Origin: a virus
Virus record (IMG/VR): IMGVR_UViG_3300001533_002684
Coordinates: 1-36,066 of that record
Reading direction: 5' to 3' (one strand)
Length of the DNA stretch: 36,066 bases
The position numbers and the translations under genes were made by a program. How positions within the stretch are numbered: the stretch's first letter is position 1; each line of letters opens with the position of its first letter. The notes under the pieces are model-generated. The model made no database searches. It saw only the letters and a list, made by a program, of their open reading frames with translations, and was not told the origin of the DNA. Below, one piece after another: positions 26,965 to 34,101 of this stretch.

Positions 26965-27381
26965 TCATTCATGGCTTATTATATTCCCATGGTAGTAATT
27001 GATTAATGATCTAGTACGCATGTTAAGTTTTATTATAAAGTCCTGTTGCTGTAATGTACGGAGTACTTCATTCAACCAGGATATCTCATCACTTTCAACT
27101 ATCCGGAAGTGGCTAGTACCACCGAGTTTATAAACAAGATATCGGATACTATTAGAATTATCCCGGATACTCTCAAGTTGTTCTGATATCGCTATCGCAA
27201 GATTCTGAATTTTCCGAGGTTTACCTTTTTCATGTGAAGTATCACCCCAGGTGAACCCGCTTGGCTGTCCGTCTTCTGGAACTCGCTGATCAAGTAACTC
27301 ATCATTAACCCATACCTGCCCGGTATTCCAGTGACCACGTATAGTAATTCTTTCCCGGTCTAACTTATCAAAAACTGTCAT
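26965..27381 (-). CDS. Tandem paralogue family, member 1
   Basis: The 138-residue protein belongs to a family of five neighbours. Shared plan: VFDKLDRERITIRGHWNTGQ, then VWVNDELL, then FTWGD, a helix with LAIAISEQLESI, and LQQQDFIIKL. The pattern of two strands, a WG motif, an LA-AI helix and a late LP-DF segment recalls DUF6166 of phages, though divergent. It overlaps the next gene by 14 bases. It carries copy 2 of the 36-base repeat in its helix region. Function unknown. Confidence 0.65.
   Translation of the reverse strand: MTVFDKLDRERITIRGHWNTGQVWVNDELLDQRVPEDGQPSGFTWGDTSHEKGKPRKIQNLAIAISEQLESIRDNSNSIRYLVYKLGGTSHFRIVESDEISWLNEVLRTLQQQDFIIKLNMRTRSLINYYHGNIISHE
27117..27152 (+). repeat. 36-base direct repeat, copy 2
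   Basis: This copy matches 26807-26842 base for base. Here the coding strand is the minus strand, giving SIRYLVYKLGG, so the same DNA is used in opposite senses. Confidence 0.95.
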
Positions 27382-27787
27382 CTACGCATATCTCCCGCAG
27401 TATGTGATAATCAAAACTTGTTATGTATGCACCTTCATCACTCGGTAATATTTGATAAGCATATTCTAAGATTATATTCTCTTTGAGAAATGCACGTTTG
27501 TTAAAGGTGAAGGAGAAATCTTCAAAGGGTAATGATATGAGATACCTTTCACAGAATTCATCCCGCATATGGTTTGCAACCTTCTCAGGTAATCTGCTGA
27601 GTTTCATAATACGGTACGCAAGATGACGAAGTATAAACAAATCAGCGGCAGGTCCCCATATCCAGGTATGCGGACGTTCAAATATATTCTCTATCTCTTC
27701 TTCATCAATGAAGACCCGTCTATCTTTAACTGTGCCAGATATCACGAACCGGTTGGAATCCAGCTTATCAAATACTGTTCGGTTCAT
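27368..27787 (-). CDS. Tandem paralogue family, member 2
   Basis: This 139-residue member has RTVFDKLDSNRFVISGTVKD, RRVFIDEEEIE, WIWGPAADLFILRHLAYRIM and LPFEDFSFTFNKRAFL. It is the most divergent in the second strand, with FIDEEE in place of WING. The gene overlaps member 1 by 14 bases and follows member 3 by three bases, so all are in one transcript. Function unknown. Confidence 0.65.
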   Translation of the reverse strand: MNRTVFDKLDSNRFVISGTVKDRRVFIDEEEIENIFERPHTWIWGPAADLFILRHLAYRIMKLSRLPEKVANHMRDEFCERYLISLPFEDFSFTFNKRAFLKENIILEYAYQILPSDEGAYITSFDYHILREICVDDSF

Positions 27788-27790
27788 ACT

Positions 27791-28150
27791 CTAATATCCC
27801 AATGGCGACGTATTCTTCACGATATACTCTCGCGTGTTTATTGCTATAGAGAAATCACTTAGCGGCAGGTTTCGAATCAGATCACTGTTTAACATAGTGT
27901 AGAACAACCTGAAGACGATAGGTATATTCAGTATCTTCTCCACATAATTGCATATATCACTACATAACCATTCTGCCCCCTCACTATGTGATCCCCAGTT
28001 GTAGAGTACAGGTTTAGTCTCACATCCCACATGACTTGTCTTAATCCTGGACGGCGTCAATTTTTCCCCGTTGATCCACACGTCTCTCGTTTTCCAATTT
28101 CCCTGTATACAAATCCGGTATTTATCCAACCGATCAAACAGTGTGCACAT
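27791..28150 (-). CDS. Tandem paralogue family, member 3
   Basis: A 119-residue member: TLFDRLDKYRICIQGNWKTR, DVWINGEKLT, YNWGSHSEGAEWLCSDICNY, LPLSDFSIAINTREYIV. AGGAG nine bases before ATG supports the start. It overlaps member 4 by 17 bases. It holds four Cys residues, more than the other members, but they do not form an obvious metal site. Confidence 0.65.
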   Translation of the reverse strand: MCTLFDRLDKYRICIQGNWKTRDVWINGEKLTPSRIKTSHVGCETKPVLYNWGSHSEGAEWLCSDICNYVEKILNIPIVFRLFYTMLNSDLIRNLPLSDFSIAINTREYIVKNTSPLGY

Positions 28151-28478
28151 TGCGTACTACTCCTGTCTCTGAATTAACAACTACGTCGAAATCTTTGGGG
28201 AGTGACTGAACCAGCCGGATTGCCCACATATTAGGGTCTACAATACGTGTCTCAACATTTGACCGGTTCTCGTTATAAATATAGTTGCTTATCGCCGTCG
28301 CCAGGTTAATTAATGACTCACCATACTCTGTTACCGTAGTAGTCCAGTAAAACCCGCCAACGTTATGCCATGATCTTTTCGGAGCCCGGAGTTCAACACC
28401 GTTTATCCACACCCTCTTTTCTTCCCATATACCACGTATACGAAACCGGTATGGATCTACCTTGTCAAATACCGTCAT
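28134..28478 (-). CDS. Tandem paralogue family, member 4
   Basis: A 114-residue member, the shortest: TVFDKVDPYRFRIRGIWEEK, RVWINGVEL, FYWTTTVTEYGESLINLATA, SLPKDFDVVVNSETG. The WG of the other members is WT here. A clear AGGAG lies seven bases before ATG and the start overlaps the upstream stop by 4 bases. Confidence 0.65.
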   Translation of the reverse strand: MTVFDKVDPYRFRIRGIWEEKRVWINGVELRAPKRSWHNVGGFYWTTTVTEYGESLINLATAISNYIYNENRSNVETRIVDPNMWAIRLVQSLPKDFDVVVNSETGVVRNVHTV

Positions 28479-28861
28479 GTAGTTTCTCCTGACTTTTTTA
28501 ATATAGGCAGACGAACCACCTTCTTGAAATCACTTTGTGGTAAACTATCTAATACATGATCAAGCTCACGGTTGGCACCTCTACTATTTGGTATAATCCC
28601 TCGCCCCTCAAAGAGTAGAGAACTGACAGTTTGAAGAAGATTGTACTTTAAGTTATACCTGGCAAGCTGGTTAAGATTATCCGGATAACTATCACGAGGA
28701 CCCCAGCAGTACTTAGTAGTATACGCGACGGTATCCTTGGAAGTACTTCCCACCTTTCTTCCATTGATCCACATCTCTTTGCTATTCCACCTGCCTTCTA
28801 TTTCAACCCGGAGGTAGGGATCCAATTGATCAAAAACTGACAGTCTTCTTCTCTTTGTCAT
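28475..28861 (-). CDS. Tandem paralogue family, member 5 (first of the array)
   Basis: This 128-residue gene is the 5'-most member: SVFDQLDPYLRVEIEGRWNS, EMWINGRKV, YCWGPRDSYPDNLNQLARYN, LPQSDFKKVVRLP. It begins with a basic leader (MTKRRR) not seen in the others. The ribosome site is weak. It follows the 150-residue gene by two bases, so the array seems to be transcribed from further upstream. Confidence 0.65.
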   Translation of the reverse strand: MTKRRRLSVFDQLDPYLRVEIEGRWNSKEMWINGRKVGSTSKDTVAYTTKYCWGPRDSYPDNLNQLARYNLKYNLLQTVSSLLFEGRGIIPNSRGANRELDHVLDSLPQSDFKKVVRLPILKKSGETT

Positions 28862-28863
28862 AA

Positions 28864-29316
28864 TTAATGTCTTTGCTGGGTATTAGCTTCTTTCTCTTCC
28901 AGCATCTTCTTATATACCTTCCTGGCATTATCAAGTATTTCTGTAGCGGCGGTAAGAGGATCTAACCAGACCCTGTCTACTCTATCATAGAAATGCCATT
29001 CGACGGGAGGTACGAGAAGAAAAAGATCTGCCTCTGTGGCCACCAGTATATCCTTGGGATCGTCTGCCGCCACCCTGGCAATTTTCATAAGGTCTTCTTC
29101 TGAGGTAAAGGTATGGAATTCTTTAGCTTCTTCTTCGTATACCGTGACGTTGCCGTATGTATCTAAGAGGACGTAGGAGGTAAAATATACCCTGCCGAAC
29201 TCGTCCTGGCCGTCCGGTATCATGACGGCACCTATACAGGCATATTCCTTGCCGGATGGGTCACGATACAGAGGATATCTGGTACTGTATAGGTCTACAC
29301 ATATTGATTTACTCAT
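28864..29316 (-). CDS. Unknown protein, paralogue of the next gene upstream
   Basis: A 150-residue, soluble, acidic protein. YPLYRDPSGKEYACIGAVMI near residues 14-33 matches YPVYRHVSGIVFASIVCIQT in the gene at 29397-29861; both then have a PDG turn, a strand rich middle, and a late segment with Pro and Trp (LVPPVEWHFYD, here; NLPGPGWEML, there). It is therefore a duplicate of that gene. AGGAG upstream of ATG has a rather long gap. Function unknown. Confidence 0.55.
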   Translation of the reverse strand: MSKSICVDLYSTRYPLYRDPSGKEYACIGAVMIPDGQDEFGRVYFTSYVLLDTYGNVTVYEEEAKEFHTFTSEEDLMKIARVAADDPKDILVATEADLFLLVPPVEWHFYDRVDRVWLDPLTAATEILDNARKVYKKMLEEKEANTQQRH

Positions 29317-29396
29317 AATAGGTAGCTCTCCTGTTTAATTGGATATGGACACACCGGCACCATTGTTCTAATTATTCCAGAAAAGCACCGGTCGGG

Positions 29397-29861
29397 CTAC
29401 TCGCCTTTGAAGCAATTATAAGGTTTCCATTCCTTGTCGTGAGTGTCAAGCATTTCCCAACCCGGTCCCGGGAGATTCATACGCATGAGATCCATGGGGT
29501 GAATGATGACGGTACACTGGAGATCTTCGTAATCGTGTAGTATGGAGGATATGACGAAATCTATTGGTAAGGGATCACCGCCGGGTCCTACGAAAAATCC
29601 TTCGAATACAGAGTGAAACGTATCGGAAACACTGTGACCGTTCATTATGTATTCTTTGATAGCCGCGCCGTAAAAGCTGCCGTCTGGTGTTTGAATACAC
29701 ACTATGGAAGCAAACACTATACCCGAGACGTGACGGTACACCGGATATGTTTGAATAACTTCTTCGGCACTCATAACCTTGCCGGCCGGTACTCCATCCA
29801 GTCCTTTGACTTTATCATGGTGTAATACCCTGCCTGTAGGAAACTCGTATACTGTAGCCAT
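29397..29861 (-). CDS. Unknown protein, paralogue of the next gene downstream
   Basis: ATG 29861 is chosen because GAGGGG lies just upstream; the frame extends to 29894 without support. The 154-residue product shares YPVYRHVSGIVF and a PDG-containing strand pair with the gene at 28864-29316. It begins with a short beta strand, MATVYEFPTGRVLHHDKVKG. No enzyme motif is seen. A run of tandem duplications (this pair plus the five-gene family) marks the whole leftward unit. Confidence 0.55.
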   Translation of the reverse strand: MATVYEFPTGRVLHHDKVKGLDGVPAGKVMSAEEVIQTYPVYRHVSGIVFASIVCIQTPDGSFYGAAIKEYIMNGHSVSDTFHSVFEGFFVGPGGDPLPIDFVISSILHDYEDLQCTVIIHPMDLMRMNLPGPGWEMLDTHDKEWKPYNCFKGE

Positions 29862-29890
29862 ATGTAACCCCTCTATACTATGGCGGGTTA

Positions 29891-30352
29891 TCAATCGTCT
29901 ACTACAAAATCACCGGGCAGGTAGAATGCTGCTGATGATAATTCCTCCCCGGTATTAAGAGCAGCGAAGAAGTTCCACACCGAATCTATCCTGACGTCGT
30001 GCATGGTCATAACCAGTCTGGGCTCTCCAGGTTGACGAATCAGGTTTACTCTACCTACAGGCATTCTACCATACCTGGGATAATTTTGCGAAGAACGGTA
30101 CTTGTATACATACCAGGAATGTAAACCGCCGTCCGTTTCATGAACGACTTTAAGTGACTCTATGGGAAGGGAATACTTCTTAACAGTATACCGGGCTGGG
30201 AGCTGATTAGAAGCCAGCATAGTAGCACCGACTATGAATGCGAACGTGATGAGAATCGTCCACATTTGACCAAATGAGGGAGATTCAACGTTCCGCCATA
30301 CGAATGAAACAATGAGAAACCCCAGGATAATACCGATTATAAGTATCTGCAT
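29891..30352 (-). CDS. Two-pass membrane protein, unknown function
   Basis: ATG 30352 has GAGGAGGT seven bases before it, better than the longer frame from 30412. The 153-residue protein begins with two transmembrane helices (MQILIIGIILGFLIVSFVWR, about 1-20, and MWTILITFAFIVGATMLA, about 29-46) followed by a soluble domain of about 100 residues with many beta strands (YSLPIESLKVVHETDGG, GEPRLVMTMHDVRIDS). The domain is probably outside the cytoplasmic membrane leaflet crossed twice, so cytosolic. It heads the leftward unit that ends near 26965. Confidence 0.55.
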   Translation of the reverse strand: MQILIIGIILGFLIVSFVWRNVESPSFGQMWTILITFAFIVGATMLASNQLPARYTVKKYSLPIESLKVVHETDGGLHSWYVYKYRSSQNYPRYGRMPVGRVNLIRQPGEPRLVMTMHDVRIDSVWNFFAALNTGEELSSAAFYLPGDFVVDD

Positions 30353-30444
30353 ATGATATACCTCCTCGTGTAATACGTGTACCAGTTCCAGAAGTACTGC
30401 CGAGTTTGTCAATAAATTAACCTATAGGAGATCAAAAACTGTCT

Positions 30445-30538
30445 CCGGTATAAAAGGGGTACCGGGATATCTGGGTTAGGAGTCGGGCATATGATTCGAC
30501 CCCCCGGGTACATTACCAAATCTAAAGGGGGTACTCAA
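30445..30538 (+). promoter_or_regulatory. Structured 5' leader with sequestered ribosome site
   Basis: CCGGTA (30445-30450) pairs with TACCGG (30460-30465). ACCCCC just after 30500 can pair with the ribosome site GGGGGT (near 30527-30532). GTACTC (30531-30536) pairs with GAGTAC (30541-30546), which puts the first bases of the start codon in the loop. These stems would compete and could switch translation. The promoter itself is not clear; TATAAA occurs near 30449. Confidence 0.5.
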
Positions 30539-30871
30539 ATGAGTACACTTAATAGTCGTTCAAACATTCAAAACGCTGGCATAATTGCCGGCCACGTTGT
30601 AGTAGAAAGCCTGAAGGGCACCAATCAGTTGGTGCTTCAGTCAGGTAAAGTCGTTAAGGTTACGGCTGTAACCTTAACAACTACGGCGTCGAGTATTGCG
30701 AATGAAGTATATTCGCAAAACAAGAGAATTTGGGTAGAGGGAGAGATCTTAGCCGATCTCTCATTCGGCTTAAAGAAAATCTTTAATGGCTTTAGCGCCA
30801 TTAAAGAAACATCTAAGTCCATTGCTGAGGCAATGGACAAAAAGGCTAGAGAGATAGAAAAGAAGCAGTAA
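30539..30871 (+). CDS. Small protein encoded by a chain of stem-loops
   Basis: AGGGGGT six bases before ATG 30539 supports this start over 30491. The 110-residue protein is amphipathic and Thr, Ser and Val rich in its first half (VVKVTAVTLTTTASSIANEV), with charged helices at the end. No family is recognised. The mRNA is the striking part: stems at 30575-30592 (7 bp), 30611-30640 (12 bp, 2-base bulge), 30653-30678 (11 bp perfect), 30696-30718 (8), 30741-30762 (8), 30781-30806 (10), 30817-30838 (9) and 30850-30881 (10) tile nearly the whole gene. Selection on RNA shape may dominate over protein sequence here. Confidence 0.6.
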   Translation: MSTLNSRSNIQNAGIIAGHVVVESLKGTNQLVLQSGKVVKVTAVTLTTTASSIANEVYSQNKRIWVEGEILADLSFGLKKIFNGFSAIKETSKSIAEAMDKKAREIEKKQ

Positions 30872-31256
30872 TTCTATCTCTATAGATAAGAGGAAGGGTA
30901 TATCCCTTCCTCTATCTATATAGACTTATATATATCTTATTATATATATAGGTCTATATAGATATATATCTATTTTGATAGATATATAGTTGGTATACCG
31001 GATTGTTATAACAGTACTGTTATGGCTGGTATACCAACGTAATATTCTATCCCGATCCGGAAGGACCGGGATTCAAGGAGGAGGAGTAGAGAGGAGGAGA
31101 CCGACGGACAGGGTCTCCTCTTCTCGTAGTAGCATGCGGCACTTGGAGGGAGGCCTCGGAGAAATCCGGGGCCTTCGTGTGTTCGAGTCACACTGTCGCG
31201 AATGGGCTGACCGGTTGCCTACCGGTCAAATATATGCCCAAGGAGGGGTGTGTTCT
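30872..31256 (+). ncRNA. Hyper-structured RNA between the two genes
   Basis: 385 bases without a gene are almost fully paired: 30881-30920 (17 bp, one bulge), 30917-30960 (19 bp, one G-U), 30963-30988 (10 bp), 30989-31038 (11-bp arms GTTGGTATACC enclosing the 16-base palindrome ATAACAGTACTGTTAT), 31049-31072 (GGAA loop), 31094-31120 (9 bp), 31151-31174 (10 bp, GAAA loop), 31204-31239 (nested GGGC and 8-bp stem), and 31248-31269 around the next start codon. GNRA-type loops indicate folded RNA rather than DNA cruciforms. None resembles a known riboswitch that I recognise. Confidence 0.6.
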
Positions 31257-31269
31257 ATGAAGAATACAC
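31248..31269 (+). promoter_or_regulatory. Start-codon hairpin of the polymerase-like gene
   Basis: A 9-bp stem (31248-31256 with 31261-31269, one G-U pair) closes a four-base loop AUGA that is the start codon plus one base. The ribosome site GGAGGGG lies at its 5' foot. Confidence 0.6.
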
Positions 31270-33755
31270 TGTTGTATTACGAACCCTGGCTGGATGCCAG
31301 GTGTTCGAAGGACTTCTCCCTCAGTGAGGGGGAAGTTGAGAGGGGTCAGCAGGCGCTCGCTGCTGCTCCCTCTGCTCCTTCCCGGGAAGTCGTAATGTAC
31401 GACTTGGACGGGAAGAAGACCCGTACGGAGGGTATCTACGGGGCGTATGCCACCGTGGAGTCCGTATGGATAGAGGCCAATGTCCCTCAACCAAGGGACA
31501 TGGCCGAGTGGAAGTCCATACTGGGTGCGGCCCTCAAGCGCATCAGGGTATGGCTTTCAGATGACTGGCGACTGTCCCCGGTGAATGCCGGGAGGCACAA
31601 GCTGGTCAGCGAGTATGGTGAGATGAAGGCACGGGTGACCTTCATCTTCACCCGGGGTCTGTTTGACCCCGCCAGAGAAGACGCCATGGCCGGCAGATAT
31701 GGCGGTCTTCTCGGGAAGCTCACTGCTGACTCACGTGAGATCAGCAGGGGAGCTTTGGTAGGTGGAGTCGATGACGACTCCAATGTCTACCGGGAGTGGG
31801 ACTCCTTCTATTTTATTAGAAGGAGTGCCCATACGCCCGTGGATAATCCTATCATCCCGTTGTACGGGGTGAAAGATATTCACGGCCTGGCCAGAAAGAT
31901 GGGAGAAGGCCAGCCCCAGCCTGTGGTATGGGGACTGGCCCTCTCGATTCCGGACAAGTACTGGCACCGTTGTATCGAGGGTGCCGGGCTTGATCCGGTA
32001 TTTCACAGGGACGCCGTGGTCCTGGCATGCAACCGGAAGCATGTCAAGTTCCTCGGCGCAGAACGCCAGGAAGGCCTGACATTTTGGAGGGTACGGCCAA
32101 CCCTTCAGGGTCGACGGGCACGAGTGACCTCAGAGGAACGGCAGTTTGATGCCCTTACCTCTGAGGGAATTCGGTGGCTAGCCGACCGGCGTCGTGAGAA
32201 CGCCGGAGTTATCCGGGATGCCTATGTGGCATTCGCCGAGGGTAACCGGCAGTCACTGGTGGACCTAGTGGCATCCGTCATGGAGGAAGCGGTAAAAGCC
32301 GATCCAGACGAGATGTCAGAGGAAGAGAGGGAAGAGCTGGAAGTCCTCTTCGCCTCTGTCTCGAGGAGCAGGGTGGCCATATGGGCCGGCCTGCCCCTCC
32401 CTGGGAGTGAAGTGGTTGACCTGCTCAAGCCACTTCTTACCCGCCGTATCAAGGGTATAGGAACCCGGGGGATGACGATGTTCTCTGCCCCCTCCAACGT
32501 GGTTGGGGAATGGGGAACTGGGATTAATAAGGCGGAGATGCTCCGCCTTAACCTGCAGGTAGGTGACTTTGTCACCGATATCAGATACCCGAACACCGGT
32601 ACGGGTATGATAAACCTACAGGTCACGAAGACCCATCATCTGGATGCGGTCTTCGGTCACCCGGTAACCGGGGCGACCTATCAGGCTGAGGACTATGACA
32701 CTGATGTGAGTGTCGTAGTGGTATCCCCGGTCCGCCTGGTGGATAATGCCAGGCTGGTAGCACCGGTTGCCAAGAATACTGATTCAGGGATGGTCACCCT
32801 GGCATCGGTATTCATGACGGCTTCCTTCGGGAAGCTGAATATTGGCATCACCGACCATTACCTGTCCCGTATAATCGGGACCGGACGGACACAGTTCCGT
32901 ACACTGGTCGGCAATCGGCTGCAGGCCCTGATCGACATGGCCAAGAAGAATGTCGATCCGGGAGAGGATATTGGCGAGATACTCAAGCGGGAACAGGTAC
33001 CCGCCGAGCCGAGATCCCTGCGCCTGCAGAAGGGGAGACTGGCAGAGCCGGTCTCCATGACCTACCTTCCACTGCTCCTTGACAGTTGGAAGGAGGAAAC
33101 CCCGGTAAGTGCCCTCTACCGGGATGCCCTGGCACTGCTGCCGGGCGTGGCTAGCAAGCGGAACTCTACGTATGTGAACCGCTGCAAGAAGGCCGCCTCT
33201 CATGCCGCTGTTGAGGATAATATCCTCGAACGGTATGAGACAGCATGCCGAAATATGGGTATGCCTGTCTATACCCATGCAAACCAGCGACAGTTCTATG
33301 AGTATCGTGACTTCGATGAATCGTGGTCACGTACCATGGATGAGACAATCGCTGAAAAACTGGCCAAGACCAGTAAGGATACCTGTATCCGTGCCTACTG
33401 GATAGCCGGCCAGTACTTCCGCTACCTTGACTTGCTCAAGGAGCGGGATACCGACACAGCCTATGAGGTACTGGGTAACCTCAAGAAGAAGCTGTCGGCT
33501 CACCCCGACCAGGCAGGGAAGGCTATGACCTACCTGTTCTGGATGCTGGCGGGACGGCATGGCCGTGCCACCCAGGCGGTGGTGGAACGACAGCGCAAGG
33601 CGGTCGGTGGCAGTACCAGGCTTACCAGGCTCAAGTCGGCCGGTATCCTGGCAACCCTGCCCCCTATCCTTGGCAGATACAATGTCAAGAAATTGGTGGA
33701 ACAGGCAGGGTATGCGCATGACTACGCCGTAGTAGTGCGCAGCAAACGGCAGTAG
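31257..33755 (+). CDS. Putative divergent single-subunit double-psi barrel RNA polymerase
   Basis: ATG 31257 follows GGAGGGG; the frame extends to 30990 across structured RNA, which I do not count. The 832-residue protein has at residues 443-483 R-Y-P-N...GM, then FGHPVTGATYQ and AEDYDTDVSVVVVSP, with Asp479, Asp481, Asp483. This resembles the beta-prime catalytic segment (R.P...HPL...NADFDGD...V.VPL) and the QDE-1/YonO family loop D-x-D-G-D. MTASFGKLNIGITDHYLSRI after it recalls the family's post-loop helix, and KHVKFLG...RVRPTLQ (261-283) could be the first barrel. Thr replaces the usual Gly in the loop. GC is higher than in the structural genes. Whether it copies DNA or RNA is unknown, and activity is unproven. 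Confidence 0.5.
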   Translation: MKNTLLYYEPWLDARCSKDFSLSEGEVERGQQALAAAPSAPSREVVMYDLDGKKTRTEGIYGAYATVESVWIEANVPQPRDMAEWKSILGAALKRIRVWLSDDWRLSPVNAGRHKLVSEYGEMKARVTFIFTRGLFDPAREDAMAGRYGGLLGKLTADSREISRGALVGGVDDDSNVYREWDSFYFIRRSAHTPVDNPIIPLYGVKDIHGLARKMGEGQPQPVVWGLALSIPDKYWHRCIEGAGLDPVFHRDAVVLACNRKHVKFLGAERQEGLTFWRVRPTLQGRRARVTSEERQFDALTSEGIRWLADRRRENAGVIRDAYVAFAEGNRQSLVDLVASVMEEAVKADPDEMSEEEREELEVLFASVSRSRVAIWAGLPLPGSEVVDLLKPLLTRRIKGIGTRGMTMFSAPSNVVGEWGTGINKAEMLRLNLQVGDFVTDIRYPNTGTGMINLQVTKTHHLDAVFGHPVTGATYQAEDYDTDVSVVVVSPVRLVDNARLVAPVAKNTDSGMVTLASVFMTASFGKLNIGITDHYLSRIIGTGRTQFRTLVGNRLQALIDMAKKNVDPGEDIGEILKREQVPAEPRSLRLQKGRLAEPVSMTYLPLLLDSWKEETPVSALYRDALALLPGVASKRNSTYVNRCKKAASHAAVEDNILERYETACRNMGMPVYTHANQRQFYEYRDFDESWSRTMDETIAEKLAKTSKDTCIRAYWIAGQYFRYLDLLKERDTDTAYEVLGNLKKKLSAHPDQAGKAMTYLFWMLAGRHGRATQAVVERQRKAVGGSTRLTRLKSAGILATLPPILGRYNVKKLVEQAGYAHDYAVVVRSKRQ

Positions 33756-33765
33756 TACTACTGCC
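33748..33765 (+). repeat. 18-base perfect palindrome over the polymerase stop codon
   Basis: GGCAGTAGT followed by its exact complement ACTACTGCC. The stop codon TAG (33753-33755) lies inside the left arm. As RNA it would be a hairpin at the gene end. Confidence 0.85.
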
Positions 33766-33809
33766 CGCCTGAGTTGGACAACCCGGGGGTTCGATTCCCC
33801 CGTCAGGCG
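33766..33809 (+). ncRNA. tRNA-like T-arm plus acceptor helix
   Basis: A stem GGGGG / CCCCC (33785-33789, 33797-33801) closes the seven-base loop TTCGATT, an exact T-loop. Extended by C33784-G33802, it stacks directly on a 7-bp helix CGCCTGA (33766-33772) with TCAGGCG (33803-33809). There is no D-arm, anticodon arm or CCA, and only 11 bases join the two 5' parts. It looks like a minimal tRNA-like structure rather than a whole tRNA gene. It begins 10 bases after the polymerase stop. Confidence 0.6.
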
Positions 33810-34101
33810 AATCTCAGGTAATCTTCACTGATTACTGATTGGGGGCGTTGGGTTGTTCCCAGGATCTGTAGATACACCTTACGTGACGAAGGATGAGGTT
33901 GTACTCCCTCTCAGGGTATATCTCTTTATACACGGAGGGGTAGTCCTCTTACTGCGGAATGTTCTTTAAGGATGGAGTGACCGAACCGGTCGCTCCCTCT
34001 GTGAGAAAGGTAACCCTGGGTACGGGTCACAGAGTATGGTGAGCCCAGGGGTAGAGGGCTGGTCCACCGGCTGGCCAGTCCTCTACACGTGAGTGCCGGA
34101 C

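Noticed and set aside
30422-30432. CTATAGGAG after AATTAAC, resembling T7/T3-type promoters
   Set aside because: The bases between the two parts are too few for that promoter class, and there is no second copy in the window.
30990-31256. N-terminal extension of the polymerase-like frame
   Set aside because: It crosses continuous hairpins, has no ribosome site, and a strong site precedes ATG 31257.
33735-33809. A complete tRNA gene
   Set aside because: Only a T-arm and an acceptor-like helix are present; there is no anticodon arm, D-arm or CCA in the required places.
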